A stretch of DNA of 64,000 nt from Fimbriiglobus ruber (GTDB lineage Bacteria; Planctomycetota; Planctomycetia; Gemmatales; Gemmataceae), in assembly GCF_002197845.1 (NCBI RefSeq), contig NZ_NIDE01000001.1, positions 1 through 64,000 of the forward strand. The letters run 5' to 3'. The notes beneath the pieces were generated by a model. It searched no databases, was not told where the DNA came from, and saw only the letters and a program-made list of their open reading frames with translations. Position numbers and translations under genes: made by a program. This document shows, in pieces, positions 45,404 to 53,974 of this stretch; within the stretch, counting starts at the first letter, position 1, and the number at the start of each line of letters is the position of its first letter.

Positions 45404-46396
45404 ATGCCCCGCCTGCCCCGCCTGCCCCGCCTGCGTCGCTGCGCGTTCACGCTCATCGAACTGCTGGTTGTCATTGCGATTATCGCGATTTTGATCGGGT
45501 TGCTGCTCCCCGCGGTCCAGAAGGTTCGCGAGGCGGCTTCCCGTTTGAAGTGCCAGAATAACCTCAAGCAACTTGGTCTGGCTTTCCACAATTACGAAAA
45601 CACCAACGGCTACTTCCACTCGTCCGAAAACCGCCAGATCAACACCGGCGATCCGACGCCGACGCAACTCTCGTGGCTCTGCTGGCTGCTGCCGTACATC
45701 GAGCAGGGGAACATCCACCTGAACCTGAATTACTTCAGTGGGTGGAACAACGACCCGAACAACACCCCGCTCGGGGCGATCCCGATCAAGATCGACATCT
45801 GCCCGTCGTCCAGTCCGGAGGTTCGCGTCGGGGTCTACAACAACGGCGCCGGGAACAACTTCGCTTACGGGGATTACGTGCCGGTCGAGAAGGTCGACCC
45901 GGCCGCCCCCGGAGCCCAGGTCACGTACGTGGCGGGGTCGCGGGCCCAGGGGTTTGGCATCCTGTCGAACATTAACCGGTCCGCCGCGGGCGCTGCCACC
46001 TACGTCGAAGGGATATATACGCGGAAAATCACGGAAATCACCGACGGTACCTCCGCCACGATTTTGCTCGTGGAAGACGCGGGTCGGCCGCAGCTCTATC
46101 ACGCGGGCAAGTTGGCGGGCGATCCGAGTACCACCCCGACCGGCGGCGGCGCCTGGATTCGGCCCAGCGCGAGCGAGATCAGCAGTTTCACCGGTTCGTC
46201 CTACGACGGTACCACGGTCCCCGGGCCGTGCGCGATCAACTGCACGAACGACAACCTGCCGTATTCCCTGCACACCGGCGGCATCAACCTGTTGTTCTGC
46301 GACGGGTCGGTCAAGTTCGTCAGCAACAGCATCACCGTCCAGACTTTTGCCGCTTTGATCACGTTCTCCGGCGGCGAGATCCTGGGCGATTTTTGA
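45404..46396 (+). CDS. DUF1559 protein with type IV pilin-like N-terminus
   Basis: A protein of 330 residues from ATG 45404 with GGAG upstream. A basic leader is followed by the prepilin motif [20 protein letters not shown], where Glu5 is the usual fifth mature residue, and [20 protein letters not shown]. The C-terminal half ends with the DUF1559 signature [16 protein letters not shown]. Such pseudopilin-like proteins are massively expanded in planctomycetes; whether they form fibres is not settled. A sister gene follows at 46550. Confidence 0.9.
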   Translation: MPRLPRLPRLRRCAFTLIELLVVIAIIAILIGLLLPAVQKVREAASRLKCQNNLKQLGLAFHNYENTNGYFHSSENRQINTGDPTPTQLSWLCWLLPYIEQGNIHLNLNYFSGWNNDPNNTPLGAIPIKIDICPSSSPEVRVGVYNNGAGNNFAYGDYVPVEKVDPAAPGAQVTYVAGSRAQGFGILSNINRSAAGAATYVEGIYTRKITEITDGTSATILLVEDAGRPQLYHAGKLAGDPSTTPTGGGAWIRPSASEISSFTGSSYDGTTVPGPCAINCTNDNLPYSLHTGGINLLFCDGSVKFVSNSITVQTFAALITFSGGEILGDF

Positions 46397-46439
46397 CACG
46401 ACCGTTTACCTGTTGCCTCATAGGCCGGAGAGCCGTCAG

Positions 46440-46515
46440 GTTCCCGACGTACCACTGCCACCCCCCGCGTCGGCGCCGGGAAGGAAGCGAACAAACTGTC
46501 CCCGCCGCAACTTGA
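46440..46515 (+). pseudogene. Possible remnant of a lipoprotein gene 3' end
   Basis: The sequence between the two DUF1559 genes ends GAAGGAAGCGAACAAACTGTC...GCAACTTGA, recalling the last codons of the lipoprotein gene at 45363 (GAAGCAGCCGAACAAGC...GCAACTTTGA). The next bases (TTGCCCAA against TTTCCCAA) are alike too. This suggests that a lipoprotein-plus-DUF1559 unit was duplicated and the second lipoprotein lost. Short and diverged, so tentative. Confidence 0.4.
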
Positions 46516-46549
46516 ATTGCCCAATCCCTCATTCAGAAAGGAGCCTCCG

Positions 46550-47470
46550 ATGCCCCGCTCTCATCGTCGCGCGTTCACCCTGATCGAATTATTGGTGGTC
46601 ATCGCGATCATTGCCATTTTGATCGGACTACTACTCCCCGCGGTCCAGAAAGTCCGTGAGGCCGCCGCGCGGACGACCTGCACGAACAACCTCAAACAGA
46701 TCGGGCTCGGGACTCACGGCATCCACGACGCCATGAACTCCCTCCCCCCGGCCATCGGTCACTTCCCGGCAGCGGATACCAGTTGGCAGACGGAAGCCCC
46801 GCCGGTCTGGATCCTCCCTTACGTCGAGCAGGGGGCTTTGTTCAGTGCGATCCGGGCGCAAGGCGGGATCAACCCGGGGACCGCCGGCGCGACCGACTAC
46901 AACGGGAACAGCCCGGTCGTCCCAAAGACCTACCTGTGCCCCTCCGACGCGACGTATACCCAGGCCCCCGGGATCAGCGGCAGCACCTTACAGTCCTTCA
47001 GCGAGTACGCCGTCAACGGCCATGTGTTCGGCACCGTGACGACGACGGTCAGCGGCGGCCTGCCGGTCTCCTCGAACTTCAGCTGGGTCGGGTACAAGAC
47101 GTTTTTCAGTGGGTTTCCTGACGGCCTGAGCAACACGATCCTGTGGATCGAAAAAGTCGCCGTCTGCAACAGCGCGGCCAACGGGGCCGGCGGTTCCCGC
47201 TGGGCGGCCCGCGGTCAGGGGTCGTGGATGCCGACAATCGGGGATGTGGAGGGCACCGGGAATCACCTCGCCCCGACCCTCAAGCCCCAGGTCGGGGTCT
47301 CGTCGCCGACCCAATGCGACTGGTTCCAGCCGTCCAGTAGCCACACGGGCGGTCTCCAGGCGACGTTGGGCGACGGGAGTGTGCGCTTCATCTCCGGCAG
47401 CGTCAGCCAGGCGACCTTCAACATGGCCCTGGTGCCCGACGACGGCCTGGTGCTGGGCTCGGACTGGTAA
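46550..47470 (+). CDS. DUF1559 protein with type IV pilin-like N-terminus (second copy)
   Basis: A protein of 306 residues from ATG 46550, with AAAGGAG at a good distance. The N-terminus repeats the prepilin signature of the neighbour almost exactly ([20 protein letters not shown]), as does VQKVREAA. The rest is diverged, with [20 protein letters not shown] and the family end [13 protein letters not shown]. Paralogue of the gene at 45404. Followed after 63 bases by a lipoprotein gene, the reverse order of the first unit. Confidence 0.9.
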   Translation: MPRSHRRAFTLIELLVVIAIIAILIGLLLPAVQKVREAAARTTCTNNLKQIGLGTHGIHDAMNSLPPAIGHFPAADTSWQTEAPPVWILPYVEQGALFSAIRAQGGINPGTAGATDYNGNSPVVPKTYLCPSDATYTQAPGISGSTLQSFSEYAVNGHVFGTVTTTVSGGLPVSSNFSWVGYKTFFSGFPDGLSNTILWIEKVAVCNSAANGAGGSRWAARGQGSWMPTIGDVEGTGNHLAPTLKPQVGVSSPTQCDWFQPSSSHTGGLQATLGDGSVRFISGSVSQATFNMALVPDDGLVLGSDW

Positions 47471-47533
47471 CAGATCCCGGTCGCCAGACCGACGGTCGAA
47501 ACAATAAATTCCAGATCAGAAGGTGCATGCAAA

Positions 47534-47974
47534 ATGACGACTCTTACCCGATTCCGGCGTACCGTCCGACTGGTGCTTATCCTGGTCGGGTCGGTAGGTT
47601 TGGCGGGCTGTGGCGCGGCCACGCCGACGACGTATCCGGTGCAAGGCAAGGTGCAGGTCCAGGGCGGCGACGTGACCCGCCTGGCCGGCGGTCACGTCGA
47701 GGTCGTTCAGCCCAACGACCTCCGGATCGCGGCTCGGGCGGAAATTCAGGACGACGGGTCGTTCGCCCTGGAGACGATCCACGCCGGGAAGCCCTTGAGT
47801 GGGGTCCGCCCGGGGGACTATCAGGTGCGGATCGTCCTCTCCGACGAGGACCGGGGAAGCCGGCGGCGCCGGGGTCAGGTTCTGGCCCCACGATTTACCC
47901 AATACAAGACGTCGGGCCTGACGCTCCAGGCCCCGACGGATGGAACTGTCTGCCTCACCGTGTCGACCCGATAG
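47534..47974 (+). CDS. Small lipoprotein, regulatory-like beta domain
   Basis: A protein of 146 residues. The lipobox LAGC follows a short basic and hydrophobic signal (VRLVLILVGSVGLAGC), so the protein is probably lipidated at Cys26. The mature domain is a beta-sandwich (TYPVQGKVQVQGGDV, GSFALETIHAGKPLSGVRPG, DYQVRIVLSD) of the same general kind as the lipoprotein at 44914. It lies between a DUF1559 gene and the DUF1549/DUF1553 gene. Confidence 0.8.
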   Translation: MTTLTRFRRTVRLVLILVGSVGLAGCGAATPTTYPVQGKVQVQGGDVTRLAGGHVEVVQPNDLRIAARAEIQDDGSFALETIHAGKPLSGVRPGDYQVRIVLSDEDRGSRRRRGQVLAPRFTQYKTSGLTLQAPTDGTVCLTVSTR

Positions 47975-48016
47975 GTCGTTTTACCCGCACACCGATGACA
48001 GGGAGTCGAACCCACA

Positions 48017-50698
48017 ATGACCCGATCGCGCGAGTTTGTGGCTGCCGCTGTGCTGACCGCCCTCGCGGTCACATCGTCGGGCCGGGCTCTTGAGCCCGCT
48101 GCCCGGCCCGAGGCCGCCGGCGTCGAGTATTTCGAGAAAAAGGTCCGACCGATCCTGGTCGGGCATTGTTACCAATGTCACTCCGCCGACACCAAACCGG
48201 CCGGCGGGTTGCGTGTCGACGATCGTAACGGCCTGCTGACCGGCGGCAACACCGGCCCGGCCGTCGTCCCCGGCGACCCGGGTAAGAGCCTGCTGCTGAA
48301 ACGGACGACTCCGGACAACGCCAAACGGCGGATGCCGCTCCAAGGTCAGCACCTGAACGAGGAGCAGACCGACGTCCTGACGAAGTGGATCAAGGACGGG
48401 GCCGCGTGGCCGGCGATCCGTGTCCCCGCCTCGCTCGGCCGGCCGACGCCCGAGTACGAAAAACTGAAAAAAGAACACTGGGCCTGGCAGCCGGTCTCCG
48501 CCCCGAAGGTTCCGGCGGTCAAGGAGGACCGTCGGGCCAGGGACGACATCGATCGCTTCCTTTTGGCGAAACTCGACGCGAAGGGATTGAAGCCGGTCGG
48601 CGACGCGGACCGGGTGACGCTCATCCGCCGGGTGACGTTCGACCTGACGGGCCTCCCGCCGACGCCGGCCGAGATCGATGCCTTCGTGAACGACCCGAGC
48701 CTCAAGGCGTTCGAGGCGGTGGTCGACCGATTACTCGCGAGCCCGGCGTTCGGCGAGCGGTGGGGCCGGCACTGGCTCGATGTCGCCCGGTACGGTGAAA
48801 GCACCGGGCCGTCGCGGAACATCCCGTACCCGCACGCCTGGAAGTACCGCGACTACGTCGTCGACGCGGTGAACGCCGACGTCCCGTTCGACCGCTTCGT
48901 CCGGGAACAAATCGCCGGCGACCTGTTGGCCAAGGACGTGGCTCGGAAGGCCGGGGAAGAACCCGGGCGCGGGTTCTTGTCCTCCGTCCTCCGCTCGTTG
49001 GCCGTGTCTCACGAGCAGGACCGGTTGCTCACCGCCACGGGGTTTCTGGCCCTTGGGGTGAAGGACGTCAATCAGCGGTTCAAAGTGAGATTTGTGATGG
49101 ACAACGTGGACGAGCAGATCGACACGGTCACCCGGTCCGTCCTCGGCCTGACCGTCAGTTGCGCCCGCTGCCACGACCACAAGTTCGACCCGGTCCCGAC
49201 GACCGACTACTACGCCCTCGCCGGCATCTTCACCAGCACCGACAATTGCGCCGGACTGCGGAACCAGATGGGCGGCGCGGGGCTCGCGTACTACGTCCCG
49301 TCTCAGCTCGTCCGGCTGACATCCTACGTCCCGCCCCCGCCGTCCAATCAGGTCGAGAAACTGAAGACGGAAGTCGCCGAGGCGAAGAAAGCGTGGGACG
49401 ACATCCGCGGCACCCCCGCGGGGCTGAAGCTGATGCCCAACGGCCGGCCGACGCAGTTTCCTATCCGGATCAAGTACGAGCGGCTCCAGGGAGAACTTAA
49501 TGCACTCACGGACCCGGCCGCCCGCGGGTACGCCGTCCACGGCGTGAGAGACGCGGAGAAGGTCGCCGACACTGAAGTCCGTATCCGCGGCGAGGCCGAG
49601 AAACTCGGCCCGGTCGTCCCCCGCGGCTTCCTGACGGCATTCACGGTCCCGGGTGCATCGAACGTAAATCCGGCTCAGAGCGGCCGGCTCGAACTCGCGA
49701 ACTGGCTCACGAGCGCAAAGAACCCCCTTACCCCGCGGGTCGCCGCGAACCGCGTCTGGCAGCACCTGTTTGGTACCGGCCTGGTGAGTACGGTGGACAA
49801 CTTCGGGGTCAACGGTGATACCCCGTCGCACCCCGAGTTGCTCGACCACCTCGCGACCCGGTTCGTCGCCGGCGGTTGGTCGGTGAAGAAACTCGTGCGG
49901 GCGGTCGTCCTGACTCGTGCTTACCAACTGAGCCCGGACGCGCCCCCGGCGAACACGGCCGCGGACCCCGGTAACCGTCTTATCTGGCGGCACAGCCCGC
50001 GGCGCCTGTCGGCCGAGGAGATCCGCGATGCCACGCTGGCAGCGGCCGGCACCCTCAACGGAACGCGGCCGGCCGAGTCGGTGGCGAAGGAACTCAAGAT
50101 GATCGAGATGGCGGACAACGGTGCGGTGGCCAAGACGATCAACGAGAAGGCCGACGCCGCCACCTACCGCAGCGTTTACCTGCCGCTCCTCCGTGGCGTC
50201 GTGCCGCACGCGCTGGAGGCTTTTGATCCGGTGGAACAGACACTCGTGACCGGTAGCCGCGACGCGACGACGGTCCCGAGTCAGGCCCTTTACCTGCTCA
50301 ACGGGCCGTTCGTGCGGAAGCAGGCGTTGGCCCTCGCCGAACGTCTGCTGAAAGACCCGGACGCGACGGACGCCGACCGCGTTCGCACCGCGTATCGACT
50401 GGCTCTCGGCCGCACGCCGTCCGATCAGGAGATCGATCGGGCGCGGGCGTTCGTGGGCGAGTACGAGTCGGCCGCCCACCACGAGTATGCGAATGCCCCC
50501 GCACCGACTCCGCAGGTCGCGAAGGTGGCCCCCGTGAAGAAGAAGCCCGACGATCCGTTGGAAGACCCGGACCAGCTCGACCAGACGGGGGTGGCGACGG
50601 CCGATGAGGTCGTCCGTCCGGCCGACGCGAGAACCGCGGCCTGGCTCGCGTTCACCCAGGCGATCCTGGCCGGCGCGGAGTTCCGGTACGTCAAATAA
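48017..50698 (+). CDS. Planctomycete cytochrome C / DUF1549 / DUF1553 protein
   Basis: A protein of 893 residues with a probable signal peptide (residues 1-25). Domains in order: a planctomycete-type cytochrome C segment (VRPILVGHCYQCH, with haem motif Cys51-x2-Cys54-His55), DUF1549 at about 170-380 (FLLAKLDAKGLKPVGDADRV, DLTGLPPTPAEIDAFVNDP) with a second Cys motif CARCHDHKFDP, and DUF1553 at about 540-800 (NPLTPRVAANRVWQHLFGTG). These proteins are characteristic of planctomycetes and are usually followed by DUF1501, as here. Roles in export or degradation of polymers have been proposed but not proven. Confidence 0.93.
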   Translation: MTRSREFVAAAVLTALAVTSSGRALEPAARPEAAGVEYFEKKVRPILVGHCYQCHSADTKPAGGLRVDDRNGLLTGGNTGPAVVPGDPGKSLLLKRTTPDNAKRRMPLQGQHLNEEQTDVLTKWIKDGAAWPAIRVPASLGRPTPEYEKLKKEHWAWQPVSAPKVPAVKEDRRARDDIDRFLLAKLDAKGLKPVGDADRVTLIRRVTFDLTGLPPTPAEIDAFVNDPSLKAFEAVVDRLLASPAFGERWGRHWLDVARYGESTGPSRNIPYPHAWKYRDYVVDAVNADVPFDRFVREQIAGDLLAKDVARKAGEEPGRGFLSSVLRSLAVSHEQDRLLTATGFLALGVKDVNQRFKVRFVMDNVDEQIDTVTRSVLGLTVSCARCHDHKFDPVPTTDYYALAGIFTSTDNCAGLRNQMGGAGLAYYVPSQLVRLTSYVPPPPSNQVEKLKTEVAEAKKAWDDIRGTPAGLKLMPNGRPTQFPIRIKYERLQGELNALTDPAARGYAVHGVRDAEKVADTEVRIRGEAEKLGPVVPRGFLTAFTVPGASNVNPAQSGRLELANWLTSAKNPLTPRVAANRVWQHLFGTGLVSTVDNFGVNGDTPSHPELLDHLATRFVAGGWSVKKLVRAVVLTRAYQLSPDAPPANTAADPGNRLIWRHSPRRLSAEEIRDATLAAAGTLNGTRPAESVAKELKMIEMADNGAVAKTINEKADAATYRSVYLPLLRGVVPHALEAFDPVEQTLVTGSRDATTVPSQALYLLNGPFVRKQALALAERLLKDPDATDADRVRTAYRLALGRTPSDQEIDRARAFVGEYESAAHHEYANAPAPTPQVAKVAPVKKKPDDPLEDPDQLDQTGVATADEVVRPADARTAAWLAFTQAILAGAEFRYVK

Positions 50699-50772
50699 TT
50701 CTACGACCGCCGGGGCGGGTCGAGAACTCTCGCCCGCTTCCGTCTTCTCGCACCTTAAACAACGGAGTTCCG

Positions 50773-52155
50773 ATGTCTATTGATCCCGCGTTTCGCGTCC
50801 CCCGCCCTGTGTCCCGCCGTCAGGCTCTCAAGTCGGTGGGGGCCGGCTTCGGAATGGTCGCCCTGGCGGGCCTCCTCGGCGAGCAGGCTCGCGCTGCCGG
50901 GAATGCCGCGGCGAAGCCCCTCGGTTTGAAGGAGCCGCATTTCCCAACGAAGGCGAAACGGCTCATCTTCGTCCACATGAACGGGGCGATGTCCCAGTTC
51001 GACACGTTCGAGTACAAGGCAAAGCTCCAGAAAGACGACGGCAAGCCCGGCCCCGGTGGTGGCGTCCTGACCGGGTCGAAGTTCAAATTCCGGCAGTACG
51101 GCGATACCGGCGCGTGGTTCTCGGAGCTACTCCCGAACCTGGCCAAGCACGCGGACAAGTTGGCGTGGCTCCGGGGACTCTACACGGACACCCCGGCCCA
51201 CCCACAGGCCGTCGTCCAGATGCACACGGGTAGTGCGAACGCGGCGCTCACCCGCCCGAGCATGGGGGCGTGGTTGCTTTATGGCCTCGGGACCGAGAAC
51301 CAGGACTTGCCCGGGTACGTTACCATCAACCCGCCGCCGAACTTCGGCGGGGCGGTGAACTACGGCAGCGCCTTCCTTCCGGCCCACTTCCAGGGCACGC
51401 GGATCAACGACCGGGGCTACCTGCCGAACCTGAAGGCCGGGTCGGCGGCCGACCTCCAACGGAAGCAACTCGACTTCATCCAGTCGATGAACCGCGACCT
51501 CGCCGGGTCAGCAGGTGCGCCGGAGGCGGTGGATGGAGTGATCGAATCGTTCGAGTTGGCGTTCAAAATGCAGGGCAAAGTTCCCGAATTGCTCGACATC
51601 TCGAAGGAACCGAAACAGGTACTCGACGCCTACGGGGTGAAGGACGGCCCGGCCGGGGCGTTCGCCCGGCAGTGCCTCATGGCCCGGCGACTGAGCGAGG
51701 CCGGCGTGCGGTTCGTGGAGGTCTGCCAGCCCGGGTGGGACCACCACACCAACCTGCACAAGGGACTGATCGACCGCTGCGGCTCGATCGACCAACCGAC
51801 CAGTGCCCTCCTCACGGATCTGGAGCAGCGCGGGTTGTTGGACGACACGCTCGTACTGTTCGGCAGCGAGTTCGGCCGCCAGCCGACGTCCCAGGGGGTG
51901 GACGGCCGCGACCACAACATCACGGGCTACCCGATGTTCCTGGCCGGGGCGGGCGTCAAGAAAGGCGTCACCCACGGGGCGACCGACGAGTACGGCATTC
52001 GGGCCGTCGAGGGGCGGATGCATACCAACGACCTGCACGCGACCCTCCTGGCCCTGATGGGCCTGGACCACGAAAAGTTGACGTACCGCTACGCCGGCCG
52101 CGACTTCCGACTGACGGACGTGAAGGGGACCGTAGCGAGGGACATCTTCGCGTAA
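50773..52155 (+). CDS. DUF1501 family secreted protein
   Basis: A protein of 460 residues from ATG 50773 with CGGAG five bases upstream. Near the N-terminus is a weak twin-arginine-type signal (VSRRQALKSVGAGFGMVALAG). DUF1501 markers: LIFVHMNGAMSQFDTFEYK, QMHTGSANAALTRPSMGAWL and FGSEFGRQPTSQG. It follows the DUF1549/DUF1553 gene by 74 bases, the standard planctomycete pairing, and is probably cotranscribed. Confidence 0.92.
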   Translation: MSIDPAFRVPRPVSRRQALKSVGAGFGMVALAGLLGEQARAAGNAAAKPLGLKEPHFPTKAKRLIFVHMNGAMSQFDTFEYKAKLQKDDGKPGPGGGVLTGSKFKFRQYGDTGAWFSELLPNLAKHADKLAWLRGLYTDTPAHPQAVVQMHTGSANAALTRPSMGAWLLYGLGTENQDLPGYVTINPPPNFGGAVNYGSAFLPAHFQGTRINDRGYLPNLKAGSAADLQRKQLDFIQSMNRDLAGSAGAPEAVDGVIESFELAFKMQGKVPELLDISKEPKQVLDAYGVKDGPAGAFARQCLMARRLSEAGVRFVEVCQPGWDHHTNLHKGLIDRCGSIDQPTSALLTDLEQRGLLDDTLVLFGSEFGRQPTSQGVDGRDHNITGYPMFLAGAGVKKGVTHGATDEYGIRAVEGRMHTNDLHATLLALMGLDHEKLTYRYAGRDFRLTDVKGTVARDIFA

Positions 52156-52492
52156 CGCGACTGCAGGCTCCCCACGAGACGGGAGCCCGGGAGACACTGC
52201 CTCACCGCCGGTTCGCCGGGTGTCTGAGAGAGCATCCGGCGAGCGACGGTGACATAGCATGTCACGGTTCGGGCCGACGTTGAGGAGCGGCGGTCGGGCG
52301 GTGGGGCAGTTTATTGTCTTCCTCAAGATAGGGTGGCGCGACCTGACGGATTCATTGACCACTGCCAAAGGATGCTTGCGCCGCCGGTCACTCGCCAAAG
52401 GACCGGCACGGCCAATACTGTAATCCTCAGCAGACCAGGCGGGACGCCGCCTGGTCTTTGTTCGTGAATCGCATTTCAGAAAAGGAGCCGTT
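52156..52492. other. Intergenic region before the sulfatase gene
   Basis: These 337 bases have no supported gene. They contain a terminator-like hairpin near the right end (listed separately) and a GC-rich inverted-repeat-like stretch around 52165-52240 that I could not resolve into a perfect stem. Confidence 0.5.
52432..52457 (+). terminator. 11-base stem hairpin followed by TT
   Basis: AGACCAGGCGG and CCGCCTGGTCT pair perfectly around GACG; TTG follows. It lies 35 bases before the sulfatase start and would terminate readthrough from the DUF1501 gene, or act in the sulfatase leader. Confidence 0.6.
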
Positions 52493-53875
52493 GTGAGACT
52501 TCGATCCGTGGCATTGCTCGCGGCCATCGCGTGCACCTTTCCGGCCGTCGCCGCCGAGCCCGCGAAGAAGCCCAACATCGTTTTCATCCTGGCCGACGAC
52601 CTCGGCCGGGCGGACTGCGGCTTCATGGGCGGGACCGAGATCAAGACCCCGAACATCGACAAACTCGCGGCCGCCGGGGCCACGCTCGACGCCTTTTACG
52701 TGCAACCGGTCTGCTCGCCCACGCGGGCCGCGTTCCTGACCGGGCGGTATCCGATGCGGCACGGGCTCCAGGTCGGCGTCGTCCGGCCGTGGGCGCAGTA
52801 CGGCCTCCCGCTCGATGAGCAGATCCTCCCCGAAGGCCTGAAGACGGCCGGCTACAAGACTGCGATCGTCGGCAAATGGCACCTCGGGCACCACGCGCCG
52901 GACTACCTGCCGACCCACCGCGGGTTCGACCACCAGTACGGCCATTACAACGGCGCGCTGGATTACTTTACCCACATCCGCGACGGCGGCTTCGACTGGC
53001 ACCGCGACGATCGGGTAAACCATGACGCGGGGTACAGCACCCACCTGATCGCCAAAGAAGCCGTCAAACAGATCGAAGAGACGGCCGGCAGAGGACCGTT
53101 CTTCCTTTACGTCCCATTCAACGCGGTCCACGCCCCGCACCAAGTTCCCGAGAAGTACACCGCCGCCTACCCGGATCTGAAAGGCGAGCGGAGGACGTAT
53201 GCCGGCATGCTCTCGGCAATGGACGAGGGCGTCGGCCAGATCGTCGCGGCGGTCGAGAAGACCGGCGTGCGGCAAGACACGTTGTTCATATTCAGCAGCG
53301 ACAACGGCGGCCCGCAGCCGGGGCGCGTGACGGACAACGGGAAATTTCGGGCCGGCAAGGCGACGCTGTACGAAGGCGGCGTCCGCGTCGCGGCTTGTGT
53401 GACGTGGGACGGCAAGATCAAAGCCGGTTCGGTCGTAACCGAACCGCTCCACGCGGTCGACTTGTACCCAACCCTTCTCAACCTCACAGGTGCGACCGTC
53501 GCCCAGAAGCTACCGCTCGACGGGAAGGATTTTTGGCCGACGATTGTAGAGGGGAAGCCCACCCCGCACGCCGACATCCTGCTGAACACCACGCCCAATA
53601 GCGGCGCGATCCGGGCCGGCGACTGGAAACTGGTCGTCACCCGCGGGGCGGACGATCCCGATAACCCGACGGCAACCGGGGGCAAAGAGCGGATCGAATT
53701 GTTCAATCTGAAGGACGATCCCTACGAGAAGGCCACCCTCGCGACCAAGAACCCGGAGAAGGTGAAAGACCTCCACGGGCGGCTCGACGGGTACGCGAAA
53801 CAAGCGGTGGCCCCGAAGGCCAAGCCGAAGCCGAAGGATTTCGTGACACCCAAAGTCTGGGGGGAAAAGGATTGA
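52493..53875 (+). CDS. Secreted sulfatase (arylsulfatase A type)
   Basis: A protein of 460 residues. The start is GTG 52493, with AAAGGAG five bases upstream, and a signal peptide follows (RSVALLAAIACTFPAVAAE). The sulfatase core is complete: metal-binding ILADDLGRAD, the formylglycine motif Cys74-S-P-T-R followed by AAFLTGRYPMRHG, and GKWHLGHH and FSSDNGGPQ as further active-site strands. It removes sulfate esters, probably from algal polysaccharides or glycosaminoglycans, in the periplasm. Planctomycetes carry many. The matching formylglycine-generating enzyme is not in the window. Confidence 0.94.
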   Translation: MRLRSVALLAAIACTFPAVAAEPAKKPNIVFILADDLGRADCGFMGGTEIKTPNIDKLAAAGATLDAFYVQPVCSPTRAAFLTGRYPMRHGLQVGVVRPWAQYGLPLDEQILPEGLKTAGYKTAIVGKWHLGHHAPDYLPTHRGFDHQYGHYNGALDYFTHIRDGGFDWHRDDRVNHDAGYSTHLIAKEAVKQIEETAGRGPFFLYVPFNAVHAPHQVPEKYTAAYPDLKGERRTYAGMLSAMDEGVGQIVAAVEKTGVRQDTLFIFSSDNGGPQPGRVTDNGKFRAGKATLYEGGVRVAACVTWDGKIKAGSVVTEPLHAVDLYPTLLNLTGATVAQKLPLDGKDFWPTIVEGKPTPHADILLNTTPNSGAIRAGDWKLVVTRGADDPDNPTATGGKERIELFNLKDDPYEKATLATKNPEKVKDLHGRLDGYAKQAVAPKAKPKPKDFVTPKVWGEKD

Positions 53876-53974
53876 GCAAAGGGGCCGTCACGGTTGCCCC
53901 CACTGGTTGGCTTGGACAGGTCTCTGCCGGGCGGTTACGATATTCTCAAATCCCGCCTCCCGCAGAGAACCGTC

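Noticed and set aside
48731-50482. 583-codon minus-strand frame
   Set aside because: Antisense of the DUF1549/DUF1553 gene with no supporting signal.
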